From assembly GCA_902494565.1 (NCBI GenBank), contig CABUTN010000023.1, positions 1 through 29,786 on the forward strand: DNA of 29,786 bases. Direction: 5' to 3'. The notes below the pieces were generated by a model, which was given only the letters and a program-made list of their open reading frames with translations, searched no databases and had not been told where the DNA came from. This DNA comes from an uncultured Collinsella sp. GTDB lineage: Bacteria > Actinomycetota > Coriobacteriia > Coriobacteriales > Coriobacteriaceae. This document shows, piece by piece, positions 15,585 through 23,737 of this stretch. Made by a program: the position numbers and the translations under genes. Positions within the stretch are counted from its first letter, which is position 1; each line of letters begins with the position of its first letter.

Positions 15585-16163
15585 ATGCAGGAGCTTGAGG
15601 ATCGTATTCGCCATGACGGCATCGTAAAGGCCGGTAACGTCCTTAAGGTTGATGCCTTCCTCAACCACCAATGCGACGTTGAGCTGTTCGACCACATGGG
15701 CGCCGAGTGGGCCCGTCTGTTCGAGGATGTCGAGATCAACAAGATCCTGACGATCGAGGCTTCGGGCATTGGCATGGCTTGTATCGCGGCTCAGCATTTT
15801 GGCGGCGTGCCGGTGGTCTTTGCCAAGAAGGCGCAGTCCATCAACCTCGACGGCGAGCAGTATGCCACGACCATCTACTCCTTTACCAAGCAGAAGGAGT
15901 ACCCGGTCATCGTCGGCAAGCGCTTCCTGTCCGAGGGTGACAAGGTTCTGATTATCGACGACTTTTTGGCCAACGGCTGCGCGCTCGAGGGTCTTATCAA
16001 GATCTGCGAGGCTGCGGGTGCCGAGGTATCCGGTATTGGCATCGCCGTTGAGAAGGGCTTCCAGGGCGGTGGCGATAAGCTCCGCGAGCGCGGCTTCCGT
16101 GTTGAGAGCCTGGCCCGTATCGCCGATATGGACTGCGATACCGGCGAGATCACCTTCGCCTAA
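15585..16163 (+). CDS. xpt: Xanthine phosphoribosyltransferase
   Basis: This 192-aa type I phosphoribosyltransferase transfers ribose phosphate from PRPP to xanthine, giving XMP for purine salvage in the cytoplasm. The PRPP-binding motif VLIIDDFLANG lies near residues 122-132. The N-terminal MQELEDRIRHDGIVKAGNVLKVD and the ASGI/EYPVIVGKRF segments match Xpt. Length is normal (about 190 aa). The ATG at 15585 has GAGAAGGGG 8 nt upstream; the 6-residue longer start is less likely. A hairpin with a T-run follows. Confidence 0.92.
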   Translation: MQELEDRIRHDGIVKAGNVLKVDAFLNHQCDVELFDHMGAEWARLFEDVEINKILTIEASGIGMACIAAQHFGGVPVVFAKKAQSINLDGEQYATTIYSFTKQKEYPVIVGKRFLSEGDKVLIIDDFLANGCALEGLIKICEAAGAEVSGIGIAVEKGFQGGGDKLRERGFRVESLARIADMDCDTGEITFA

Positions 16164-16190
16164 GTGCGTAACACAAGCGATTGGTATGCG

Positions 16191-16226
16191 ATGTGACAAA
16201 GGGACTTTCCCTTTGTCACATTTTTT
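16191..16226 (+). terminator. Terminator after xpt (14-bp palindrome plus T-run)
   Basis: ATGTGACAAAGGGA (16191-16204) pairs perfectly with 16208-16221 around a CTT loop and is followed by six T. The same palindrome recurs at 27853-27883 without a T-run, so it belongs to a repeat family that here doubles as a terminator. Confidence 0.8.
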
Positions 16227-16246
16227 GTATGAGGGGAGGTGTTGAT

Positions 16247-16627
16247 ATGGATGAGAACAAGATGGGATGGCGTGAGTATGCGCACTATGCCGAGATGTCG
16301 GTCGAGGAGTTGGCGCGCGATTGCGAGGTGCAGGTGTTTCGCGCGACGGGCCCGGGTGGGCAGGGCGTGAACACGACGGACTCGGCGGTGCGCATGAAGC
16401 ATATCCCTTCGGGGATTACCGTGACGGCGCGTGAGAGCCGCAGCCAGTTCCAAAACCGTAGCAGCTGCCTGCGTAAGCTGCGCGCTGAGCTTGAGTGTCG
16501 CGGGCGTCCACCGCGCCGACGCGTAAAGACCAAGGTGCCTCAGCGCTCTCGCCAGCACAGGCTCAATGACAAGCACTTCAACGCCATTAAAAAGGCCAAC
16601 CGTCGCAAACCGGGCAGCGACGAATGA
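16247..16627 (+). CDS. Small GGQ-domain release-factor-like protein
   Basis: This 126-aa protein consists of the class I release-factor catalytic domain alone. GPGGQGVNTTDSAVRMKHIPSG contains the universal GGQ that enters the peptidyl-transferase centre to hydrolyse peptidyl-tRNA. Stop-codon recognition domains are missing, and the C-terminal third is strongly basic (RRRVKTKVPQRSRQ...KKANRRKPG). This layout resembles ArfB/ICT1-type rescue factors that free stalled ribosomes; it could alternatively be a PrfH-like factor. The ATG at 16247 has GGGGAGG 7 nt upstream. It is convergent with the lipid-kinase gene. Confidence 0.83.
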   Translation: MDENKMGWREYAHYAEMSVEELARDCEVQVFRATGPGGQGVNTTDSAVRMKHIPSGITVTARESRSQFQNRSSCLRKLRAELECRGRPPRRRVKTKVPQRSRQHRLNDKHFNAIKKANRRKPGSDE

Positions 16628-16635
16628 TCTCTTCA

Positions 16636-16706
16636 TAAGTTGCGGTGAAATAGGGACTGTTTTGCGGCTTTAACTGCATAAACAGTCCCTATTTCACCGC
16701 AACTTA
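16636..16706. repeat. 27-bp inverted repeat between convergent genes
   Basis: Arms 16636-16662 and 16680-16706 are perfect reverse complements, with a 17-nt loop containing a further TGC/GCA pair. The arm contains TAGGGACTGT, resembling the AAGGGACTGT core of the palindrome at 27853-27883. It probably blocks read-through between the release-factor-like gene and the lipid kinase on the other strand, and may be a mobile or REP-type hairpin. Confidence 0.75.
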
Positions 16707-16713
16707 GGTGGGG

Positions 16714-17676
16714 TTAGCGGGTGGGGCGCCAGACCTGGAGGGCGCCGCCGAGGACGTCGACCTCGATGCGCGAGGCGACAACGGGCTCGCCGTCGGCTTG
16801 GATGGGGTAGTCGGGCTCCTCAAAGGTGAGCTCGGCATGGCGGCAGCGGCGCATGCGTACCGGCGGCAGCTTGGTGTGGTGTCCGTCCTTGGCCGAAAGG
16901 AACATGGGTAGGGCGACCGCACGGGGGACGGGGCCGCAGGCGTAGCAGACGTCGAGTACGCCGTCGCAGGGGTCGGCATCAGGGCAGATGCGATAGCCCG
17001 AGCCATACGTGGGGCCCAGCTGAATCGCCATGATGATCGCCTTCACGCGCTCGGCGGGCGCGCCGTCAAAGCTTGCTGTCATGGGGTAGTTGCGATAGCG
17101 CAGGCCAAACTGCTCAAGTCCCGAGAGGGTGTAGAGAGGAGCACCCGTCAAGCCGGTCTTTTTGCGCAGCTCGGTGGTGCCAAGGCCGATGGCGGCATCG
17201 ATGCCGACCGAAAGCGTCTGGTCGTAGTACTCAACGGTAGCCTCGCCGCTGCCGCTCGCAGGGCTCCACGAGCGAATGCGCCCGATGTCCTGACGCTGCA
17301 GCTCGCAGGTGAGCAGCGCGCTGAAGTCTTTGCCGGAGAAATCTTCGATGTCGAGCGTCTGGGCAAAATCGTTGCCGGAGCCCACGGGTAGGATGGCAAG
17401 AGCGGGGCGGGCATCCTCCTTTTGCGTCATAAGCCCGTTGACGACCTCGTGAATCACGCCGTCGCCGCCGAGTGCGATAACGGTGCGGTAGCCCGTTGCC
17501 TGGGCGGCCAGCTCCTTGGCGTGTCCCATACGCTCGGTCAGCACCAGGTCAAACTGGGATGCACGTGCAGTCATGTCCAAAAAGCGTTGCAGACGCTCGG
17601 CAACTTCGCGTGCCGCACCCGACTGGGCGGCTGGGTTGGCGATGATGAGCGTGCGACCAAAATCAGTTGCGTGCAT
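16714..17676 (-). CDS. Diacylglycerol/lipid kinase family protein
   Basis: This 320-aa protein belongs to the DagK/YegS lipid-kinase family, which phosphorylates diacylglycerol or related lipids with ATP at the membrane face. The ATP-binding GGDG (70-73) is followed by HEVVNGL, and LPVGSGNDFA is at about 96-105. The C-terminal beta-rich domain with ending ADGEPV is present. Length is normal. The ATG at 17676 has GGGAG about 8 nt upstream; longer in-frame starts at 17700 or 17745 lack one. It follows the ClC gene on the minus strand after 85 nt and may share its transcript. Whether the substrate is diacylglycerol or another lipid is open. Confidence 0.88.
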   Translation of the reverse strand: MHATDFGRTLIIANPAAQSGAAREVAERLQRFLDMTARASQFDLVLTERMGHAKELAAQATGYRTVIALGGDGVIHEVVNGLMTQKEDARPALAILPVGSGNDFAQTLDIEDFSGKDFSALLTCELQRQDIGRIRSWSPASGSGEATVEYYDQTLSVGIDAAIGLGTTELRKKTGLTGAPLYTLSGLEQFGLRYRNYPMTASFDGAPAERVKAIIMAIQLGPTYGSGYRICPDADPCDGVLDVCYACGPVPRAVALPMFLSAKDGHHTKLPPVRMRRCRHAELTFEEPDYPIQADGEPVVASRIEVDVLGGALQVWRPTR

Positions 17677-17761
17677 GGGGCGACTCCCGGCGTGTGACAT
17701 GACAGTGCGGTCGCGCTCAGGTCGAATTGCCCCGATTGTGGCCACACTGCGATTACTGCGT

Positions 17762-19183
17762 CTACTCTATCAGGTCGTTGTGGCGCTCGATAGCATCCGC
17801 TACCGTACCGCCCTCGTCCACAATAAGCGAACGGCGTTTAGGCGAGACAATGCGCTGCGCGGGATATACACCGCGGTGGCCGCCGGCGAGATAGCTGATA
17901 AAGGCCACGATGACAAAGAACCCGGCGGCCGTGCCGTGGAACAGGTCGATGGCCATCATGCAGGTGGTGATGGGCACGTTGAGGCCGGCGCAGAACACGC
18001 CGAGCATGCCGAGAGCCGCCAGAAAACTGGGGTCAAGCCCGGTAAGGCAACCGATCCAGCCACCGAGTGCCGCACCGATGCCAAACAGGGGCGTGACCTC
18101 GCCGCCTTGGAAGCCCGCGCCCAGGGTGAGCGCCGTCACGACGAGCTTGATGGCTGCGTCGGCAAGGGTCGTGTTACCGGCGAACCCGGCGCCCGAGAGC
18201 CAGGTGGAGAGGCCGGCATAGTCCCAGGCATCGAGGAGGGCATAGGCGGCCAAAACCACGAGTGCGCCTATGAGTGCGCGGACGAGGTAATTGGCGATAA
18301 AGCGACCGTACAGGCTTTTGACGGTTCGAACCGACCAGGCAAAGAGGCGTGCCGTCAGGCCGAAGATAATGGCGCTGATAACAACGATGACAACCGTCCG
18401 TGGTGTCATGTTGGGAACGCTGGCGATGACATTCGCTTCGTACTCGGTACCCAGGGCGAGTGATGTAAAGTAGCCGGTAAACGAGGCGACCAGGCAGTAG
18501 ATGCCCGCGGTGTAGTCGATCTTGCCGATAAAGCATATCTCCATGCCAAAGAAAGCTCCGGCAAGGGGCGAGCCAAATACGGCGCCAAAGGCCGACGAGA
18601 TGCCGGCGAGCATGAGGTCGTGGTGGTCATGCTTTTTGAGGTGGGCGAGGTTCGAGATGTTGCTGGCGATGGTGCCGCCAATCTGCACCGCGGCTCCCTC
18701 GCGACCGGCCGATCCGCCGGTGAGGTGCGTGAGCGTGGAGCAGACGAAGGTGAGGACGGCCATGCGCATATGGATGAGGCGGGTGCCCAGAGCGGAGTCG
18801 ATGACCAGGTTGTTACCTCGTTTGGCGGCAAGCCCGTGGTTTTTGTACACCCATGCGGTGGCAACGCCCACAACGGGAAGCAAGGCGTGGACCCATGCAT
18901 GGTGCTCGCGATAGTCGGTCGCGATATTCAGCGAGGCCAAAAACGCCCAAGCGGCAACGCCCATGGCAAGCGAGACAATGACGACGAGCGCGAGCAACTT
19001 GGCGCTCGCGAGTAGGTTGCGGGCGTTGCGGCGCGTGTCGGCAGCCAAGAGATGCTCGGAGCGGGTGAGCTGATGCCTGCCGGCCATGATGACGTCGTTA
19101 AGGGAGAAGAAGCCGCCGTCGTCGAGCGGTTGGGAATGATCCCGCGCCTCGTTAGCGCTTTCGGGTTTGTCGTTATGAGCCAT
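17762..19183 (-). CDS. ClC-family chloride channel / anion antiporter
   Basis: This 473-aa membrane protein of the ClC family has multiple hydrophobic segments from residue 60 onward. The selectivity-filter motif GGSAGREGAAVQIGG (156-170) holds the gating glutamate Glu162, and GAGFQGGEVTPLFGIGAALGG is the second conserved region. The residue after GREG is Ala instead of the usual Pro, so ion preference (chloride or fluoride) and mode are uncertain. A roughly 55-residue hydrophilic N terminus precedes the first helix. The ATG at 19183 has AGAGG about 5 nt upstream. It is divergent from moeA. Confidence 0.9.
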   Translation of the reverse strand: MAHNDKPESANEARDHSQPLDDGGFFSLNDVIMAGRHQLTRSEHLLAADTRRNARNLLASAKLLALVVIVSLAMGVAAWAFLASLNIATDYREHHAWVHALLPVVGVATAWVYKNHGLAAKRGNNLVIDSALGTRLIHMRMAVLTFVCSTLTHLTGGSAGREGAAVQIGGTIASNISNLAHLKKHDHHDLMLAGISSAFGAVFGSPLAGAFFGMEICFIGKIDYTAGIYCLVASFTGYFTSLALGTEYEANVIASVPNMTPRTVVIVVISAIIFGLTARLFAWSVRTVKSLYGRFIANYLVRALIGALVVLAAYALLDAWDYAGLSTWLSGAGFAGNTTLADAAIKLVVTALTLGAGFQGGEVTPLFGIGAALGGWIGCLTGLDPSFLAALGMLGVFCAGLNVPITTCMMAIDLFHGTAAGFFVIVAFISYLAGGHRGVYPAQRIVSPKRRSLIVDEGGTVADAIERHNDLIE

Positions 19184-19212
19184 ACGTTCCTCTTTTAGGT
19201 TGCAACGCAAGC

Positions 19213-19218
19213 ATTATA
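19213..19218 (-). promoter_or_regulatory. -10 element of the ClC gene
   Basis: TATAAT, a perfect -10 on the minus strand, lies about 30 nt before the ClC ATG. No convincing -35 is seen at 16-18 nt spacing. Confidence 0.45.
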
Positions 19219-19330
19219 GAACGCGGCAAACGCGATGAACCGGTGGGTTGGTTTCCATTCCGTTTCGCGGCTTGCGGCCGACAGATGTATTTGCGTGTAC
19301 AGGCCAAGTCGCGGTCGCGCATCGGGGGAT

Positions 19331-19336
19331 TATACT
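19331..19336 (+). promoter_or_regulatory. -10 element of moeA-mog
   Basis: TATACT at 19331-19336 lies about 58 nt before the moeA ATG; the expected -35 region (around 19308-19313) is weak. Confidence 0.45.
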
Positions 19337-19393
19337 GAGACAAGCATAAAGAATCGGCGCCCCTGTTGTGCGCCGTGGCATTAAGAGGTGCAT

Positions 19394-20656
19394 ATGGCAG
19401 AGAAACTCATTCCGCTGGAGGACGCGCAGTCGATTGTTCTGTCGCATGTTGCTCCGACCGATCTCGTCGAGATTCCCGTGTGGCAGGCCGCCGGTCTTCC
19501 CTTGGCAGAGGACGCGGTGGCCGATATCGACATCTCGCCGTTTGCTAACAGCGCTATGGACGGATATGCCGTGCGCTCGGCGGATTTGGCGCAGGCATCT
19601 GGCGAGGCGCCGGTGACGCTCGACGTTATCGGACACGAGGCCGCGGGCCATGTGTTTGAGGGCACAATTGGCGCGGGCGAGACGGTCCGCATCATGACGG
19701 GCGCGCCGGTACCCGAAGGTGCCGATGCCGTGGTGAAATACGAGATCGTTGAGGTGCTTGACGGCGACGGCAACGAGGGCTCACACGTGAGCTTCTCGAC
19801 GCCGGCCAAGGTGGGGGAGAACGTTCGCTCTGCCGCCGAGGAGGCCCATGCCGGCGACGTTGTGATGCACGCCGGCGAGGTCGTGGCTCCGGCGGGCGCG
19901 GGTCTGCTGGCAAGCGCCGGATACGCGAGCGTGAAGGTGCACGCTGCCCCGCGTGTGGGTATCATCTCGCTGGGCACAGAACTGGTCGCGCCGAACGAGC
20001 TGCCGGCGCGCGGGCAGATTCGCGACTCCAACTCGTCGGCGTTGATGGCCGAGGCACTCGATGCCGGCGCCGAGCCCGTGTTCTACGGCATTGCGCCCGA
20101 TGATGAGCAGGCGATTGCCGAGCTGGTGCATCGTGCCGTGCAGGAGTGCGATTTTGTCATTACGAGCGGTGGCGCCTCGGCAGGCGACTACGACTACGTG
20201 ACGGCGCTCGTCCGGCGCGAGGGCGAGGTGCTGTTTGACCGCATCTCGATGCGTCCGGGCAAGGCCATCACGTTTGGCTTGCTCGGGGGTAAGCCCTACC
20301 TGGGGCTTTCAGGCAATCCGGCCGCGGCGTATGTGGGCTTTGAGATGCTCGCCCGCCCGGCGATTCGCAAGATGCGCGGCTTTGCCGAGGGTGCACGTCC
20401 CGTGCAGCAGGCGATGCTCACGCACGGCGTGAAAAAGCGACAGCATCGCCGCTTCTTCGATCGCGCCACGGTTTTGCGTGACCCCGAGACCGGTGGGCTG
20501 TTGGTGACCGAGGCCAAGACGCAGAATTCGGCGCTGCTCGGCACGATGCAGCGGGCCAACTGCCTGCTGCGTATTGACGAAGGTCCGTGCGAGCTTGCGG
20601 CGGGCGACGTCGTGGACGTTGTTCGCGTCGACCTGCCCGAGGGCGCCGTGTTGTAG
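19394..20656 (+). CDS. moeA: Molybdopterin molybdenumtransferase
   Basis: This 420-aa MoeA protein inserts molybdenum (from molybdate) into adenylylated molybdopterin, the last common step of molybdenum cofactor synthesis in the cytoplasm. Visible are the N-terminal FANSAMDGYAVRSAD, the MTGAPVPEGADAVV segment, the central MoaB-like domain with GIISLGTELV and ITSGGASAGDYDYV, the substrate segment ISMRPGKAITFG with LSGNPAAAYVGFE, and a C-terminal beta domain. Length is normal. The ATG at 19394 has AAGAGG 5 nt upstream; an in-frame GTG at 19388 overlaps it. mog starts 10 nt after its stop, with mog's ribosome site overlapping the moeA stop, so the two are co-translated. Confidence 0.95.
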   Translation: MAEKLIPLEDAQSIVLSHVAPTDLVEIPVWQAAGLPLAEDAVADIDISPFANSAMDGYAVRSADLAQASGEAPVTLDVIGHEAAGHVFEGTIGAGETVRIMTGAPVPEGADAVVKYEIVEVLDGDGNEGSHVSFSTPAKVGENVRSAAEEAHAGDVVMHAGEVVAPAGAGLLASAGYASVKVHAAPRVGIISLGTELVAPNELPARGQIRDSNSSALMAEALDAGAEPVFYGIAPDDEQAIAELVHRAVQECDFVITSGGASAGDYDYVTALVRREGEVLFDRISMRPGKAITFGLLGGKPYLGLSGNPAAAYVGFEMLARPAIRKMRGFAEGARPVQQAMLTHGVKKRQHRRFFDRATVLRDPETGGLLVTEAKTQNSALLGTMQRANCLLRIDEGPCELAAGDVVDVVRVDLPEGAVL

Positions 20657-20666
20657 GAGGAATGCT

Positions 20667-21146
20667 ATGGAGCTGAAGATATCGATCGTGACGTGCTCGG
20701 ATACGCGCGATTTAGCCCAGGACGAGGCTGGAGCCGCACTCGAGGAACTTATCGAGGCGCAGGGCTGGACGGTCGTCTCACATGTGGTCGTGCGCGACGA
20801 CGTCAGCGAGATCGGTGATGCTATCGTGGAAGCCGCCGATGAGTGCCACGCCAATGTCGTGCTCACCTGCGGCGGCACGGGGCTTTCGATGCGCGATGTG
20901 ACGCCCGAGGCGACGCGTGCCGTCTGCGATCGCGACGTGCCGGGTATTGCCGAGGCGATCCGTGCGTACTCGATGACCAAGACGCGCCGCGCCATGCTCT
21001 CGCGCGCTATTTGCATGCAACGAGGTCATACACTTGTCGTAAACTTTCCCGGTTCTACGAAGGCCGCCCGCGAAAGCTGGGAGGCCATAGCGGACCAGCT
21101 GGAGCATGCGGCTCAGATGACAGCGGGCGGCGGACATACCAACTAA
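20667..21146 (+). CDS. mog: Molybdopterin adenylyltransferase (MogA/MoaB family)
   Basis: This 159-aa protein activates molybdopterin by adenylylation before MoeA loads molybdenum. The family signature GGTGLSMRDVTPEAT is at about 68-82, and SRAICMQRGHTLVVNFPGST at about 112-131 completes the site. Length is typical. The ribosome site TAGGAGG (20654-20660) uses the moeA stop codon region and lies 6 nt before the ATG. It could equally be called moaB; the two are isofunctional in many bacteria. Confidence 0.9.
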   Translation: MELKISIVTCSDTRDLAQDEAGAALEELIEAQGWTVVSHVVVRDDVSEIGDAIVEAADECHANVVLTCGGTGLSMRDVTPEATRAVCDRDVPGIAEAIRAYSMTKTRRAMLSRAICMQRGHTLVVNFPGSTKAARESWEAIADQLEHAAQMTAGGGHTN

Positions 21147-21159
21147 GCGATTTACCTGC

Positions 21160-21195
21160 GGCGGAGCGACCTGAACGGCTGCTCCGCCTTTTATT
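21160..21195 (+). terminator. Terminator after mog
   Basis: An 8-bp stem, GGCGGAGC (21160-21167) with GCTCCGCC (21181-21188), is followed by TTTTATTT. It separates moeA-mog from modABC. Confidence 0.85.
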
Positions 21196-21238
21196 TGCGC
21201 CCAAGGGGACGGCATTCTGTAGGCATGCCTGAAACTAT

Positions 21239-21290
21239 ATTCTCAGAAGAGAATAATTTCTCATAATCATTATTCGCACCTAAGTATAAT
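21239..21290 (+). promoter_or_regulatory. modABC promoter with overlapping operator-like palindromes
   Basis: A perfect -10 TATAAT lies at 21285-21290. GAATAAT (21251-21257) and ATTATTC (21269-21275) form a perfect inverted repeat over the -35 position. A second palindrome, ATTCTC-AGAA-GAGAAT, lies at 21239-21254. Such placement suits a repressor, plausibly molybdate-responsive, but the sites do not match the classic ModE box that I know. Confidence 0.5.
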
Positions 21291-21350
21291 TTAATTACAG
21301 AATAAAGCCCGCGGTGGGGTACCCGGGCACAAGGTCCGAAAGGGTTGAAC

Positions 21351-22223
21351 ATGTTCGATATGGTTTCTCGCCGCGGATTCGTCTCGCTCTCTACTGTCGC
21401 CGCTGCCGGCCTTGGCCTTGCCGGCTGCTCTGGCAACAAGACGTCTGAGCCGACTGGCTCCGATGCCGGTTCTGCTAAGGCATCTTCCAAGAAAGCTGTC
21501 GAGCTGCAGGTCTTTGCCGCCAACTCGCTCGAGAAGGCTCTGCCCGAGGTTCAGGAGCTTTACACCGAGCAGGCCGGTACCAGGTTTGCCGACACGCAGT
21601 TCAAGGCGTCTGGCGACCTCGTTGAGCAGATGCGCGCCGGTGCCACGGTCGACGTGCTCATCACCGCTTCCAAGGGCACCATGGATGACGCTGAGACCGC
21701 CGAGCTCGTCGACACCGACACCCGTGAGGATATGTTCGTCAACGATCTTGTGATCATTCGCGCCGAGGGCTCCGACACCAAGGTCGAGGCCATCGCCGAC
21801 GTCTCGAACCTGGACGGCAAGATCGCCATCGGCGACGCCAAGACCGTTCCTGCCGGCACGTACGCCAACCAGGCGCTGGCTTCCGTGGGCCTCTACACCG
21901 GTACCGAGGGTGATGACGGCGAGTATGCTCCCGAGATTGCCGACAAGGTCGCACTGGCCGACAAAGTTGGTACTGCCGCCGCCTATGTGTCCACAGGCGA
22001 CTGCGTGGCTGGTTTTGTCTACAGCTCCGATATCTTCCGCTATGACGGCATCGAGGAAGCCTTCGTGTGCCCCGAGGACTCGCACAAGCCCATCGTGTAT
22101 CCCGGTGCTGTCGCCGATAGCTCCGAGCACGCCGACGAGGCCAAGGCGTTTATCGACTTTTGCCTGTCCAACAAGAAGGCTCAGAAGATTTGGGCTAAGT
22201 ACGGCTTTGAGCTTTCCGAGTAG
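21351..22223 (+). CDS. modA: Molybdate ABC transporter substrate-binding lipoprotein
   Basis: This 290-aa extracellular lipoprotein captures molybdate (or tungstate) for the ModBC transporter. The signal carries SRRGFV, a twin-arginine-like motif, followed by a hydrophobic stretch and the lipobox LAGC. A Ser/Lys/Ala-rich linker leads into the ModA fold beginning LQVFAANSLEKALPE, the ligand-serine region. VDVLITAS, the APAGTYA-like VPAGTYANQA and GFVYSSD are family segments. The ATG at 21351 has GAAAGGG 6 nt upstream. It is the first gene of modABC, with its own promoter. Tat export is suggested by the motif but not proven. Confidence 0.9.
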   Translation: MFDMVSRRGFVSLSTVAAAGLGLAGCSGNKTSEPTGSDAGSAKASSKKAVELQVFAANSLEKALPEVQELYTEQAGTRFADTQFKASGDLVEQMRAGATVDVLITASKGTMDDAETAELVDTDTREDMFVNDLVIIRAEGSDTKVEAIADVSNLDGKIAIGDAKTVPAGTYANQALASVGLYTGTEGDDGEYAPEIADKVALADKVGTAAAYVSTGDCVAGFVYSSDIFRYDGIEEAFVCPEDSHKPIVYPGAVADSSEHADEAKAFIDFCLSNKKAQKIWAKYGFELSE

Positions 22224-22291
22224 TGCGGCTTGGCGCGATAATTCCATCGCTTTGTGTTTCACTCCGTCCTTGTATTCGCTTGGAGCTTTTC

Positions 22292-23734
22292 GTGCTTAAT
22301 AGATTCCGCATGCTTGTCGCCTGTGCTTTGACCTTCGCGCTTTGCTGGGTGCCGGGATTTGCGTTTGCTGGGGTCGCTGAGGACGGGGCCCAGGTTGCTG
22401 CGACCGCTCATGGGCTTTCCTATGGGATCGAGGGTTTTGAGCGGCTGGCCAAGGGGACCGCTCGTGCCATGGAGGGCCAGCCTGAGGGCTACCGGTTTCC
22501 CGTTGACGAGGACGTGGACCTTGTAGTGGTGCCTGCTGCCGATCGCGTTGTGGTGTGGATATCGCCCAAGGCGGTCGAGAAGTATGGATTGGATCCGCAG
22601 GACAACGAGTGCGTATCGGGTCTCAAGGCCCTCGTCTGTGAGCTCGACAGCGCAAACTGCATGGGAGGTGCACAGCTGGGGGACGTGGATCTTCCTTGGT
22701 ATGTCACGGCGGAAACAACGTTTGATGCCGGCGGGTATACCTATGGCTTTGACGAGCGCGGTGCGGATGGGGACCGCTATGTAGTGATTGCATCGGCCTC
22801 GGGTGATGCCAAGGGCGGCGCGCGTTGGCTTGATAGCGCTCAAATGGTAGAAGCATCGTCTGTCGCGTTGCGGGATGAGCAGGGGCCCTTGACCTCTCTG
22901 GCCTCCTTTTTGGGCGACATCGACTATCGCCCGTTTTGGGTGTCCATAAAAACGAGCGGCCTTGCCCTGCTGATTGCCTTTGCACTGGGCCTGTTTGCCG
23001 CGTGGAAGACTATGGGTACCTCGAGTCGCATCAAGGGCCTGCTCGATTCGGTCTTTACGATTCCTATGGTGCTGCCGCCCACGGTCTGCGGCTTTCTGCT
23101 CCTCATGCTGTTTGGCCGCTCGACCGGTGTCGGCCAGTGGCTGATCGCGCACGGCATCTCGATCGTTTTTACCTGGCCCGCGGCGGTCATTTCGGCCGTC
23201 GTTGTGTCGTTTCCGCTGGTCTACCGCACGGCGCTCGGAGCCTTCGAGAGCCTCGACACGCAGATGCTCGACGCCGCGCGAACCTTGGGATGGTCCGAAC
23301 GTCGCATCTTCACCGAGCTCATGATGCCCCTTGGGTGGCCTTCTATTGCCGCCGGTACGGTCCTCGCCTTTGCCCGCGCCATGGGAGAGTTTGGCTGCAC
23401 CCTGTTCTTTGCGGGCAACTACGCCGGCATTACGCAGACCATTCCCATCGCCATCTATTTTGAGTGGATGGGCGGCAATACGTCGGTGGCCCTCTTTTGG
23501 GTCGTGGTCGTAATTGCGTTCAGCTTCCTGGTCATCCTATTCATCAACATGTACACGGCGCATTCGCAAAAATACCGCGAGCGTGGCCTTTCCCGTGCGG
23601 AACGTAAGCAGGCCAAAGATCTCGCCGGACAGGGCGATTCGCTCGACCCGGCGGGCGGTGATGCCTTGCGTATCGATCGCGAGGCACTGGCCGAGCTCAT
23701 GCGCGATGATGCCGCATTACAGGGAGGTCGATAG
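22292..23734 (+). CDS. modB: Molybdate ABC permease with large N-terminal domain
   Basis: This protein has an unusual build. After a GTG start (22292, GGAG 6 nt upstream) comes a signal-like segment ending GFAFAG. About 195 residues of soluble, Cys-containing sequence with no recognised domain follow. The ModB permease then begins around SFLGDIDYRPFWVSIKTSG. The permease part has several helices and the coupling EAA loop (AARTLGWSERRIFTELMMPLGWPSIAAG), ending in a charged tail. Standard ModB is 220-280 aa; this is about 480. The extra domain should lie outside the membrane, facing ModA. An in-frame GTG at 22223, overlapping the modA stop, would extend it to 503 aa. modC follows 3 nt after the stop. 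Confidence 0.85.
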   Translation: MLNRFRMLVACALTFALCWVPGFAFAGVAEDGAQVAATAHGLSYGIEGFERLAKGTARAMEGQPEGYRFPVDEDVDLVVVPAADRVVVWISPKAVEKYGLDPQDNECVSGLKALVCELDSANCMGGAQLGDVDLPWYVTAETTFDAGGYTYGFDERGADGDRYVVIASASGDAKGGARWLDSAQMVEASSVALRDEQGPLTSLASFLGDIDYRPFWVSIKTSGLALLIAFALGLFAAWKTMGTSSRIKGLLDSVFTIPMVLPPTVCGFLLLMLFGRSTGVGQWLIAHGISIVFTWPAAVISAVVVSFPLVYRTALGAFESLDTQMLDAARTLGWSERRIFTELMMPLGWPSIAAGTVLAFARAMGEFGCTLFFAGNYAGITQTIPIAIYFEWMGGNTSVALFWVVVVIAFSFLVILFINMYTAHSQKYRERGLSRAERKQAKDLAGQGDSLDPAGGDALRIDREALAELMRDDAALQGGR

Positions 23735-23737
23735 GCC

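Noticed and set aside
3443..21212. AAGGGGACGG fragments at 3443 and 21203 as repeat copies
   Set aside because: The match is only about 10 nt, one is simply the argH ribosome site, and no paired arm is present.
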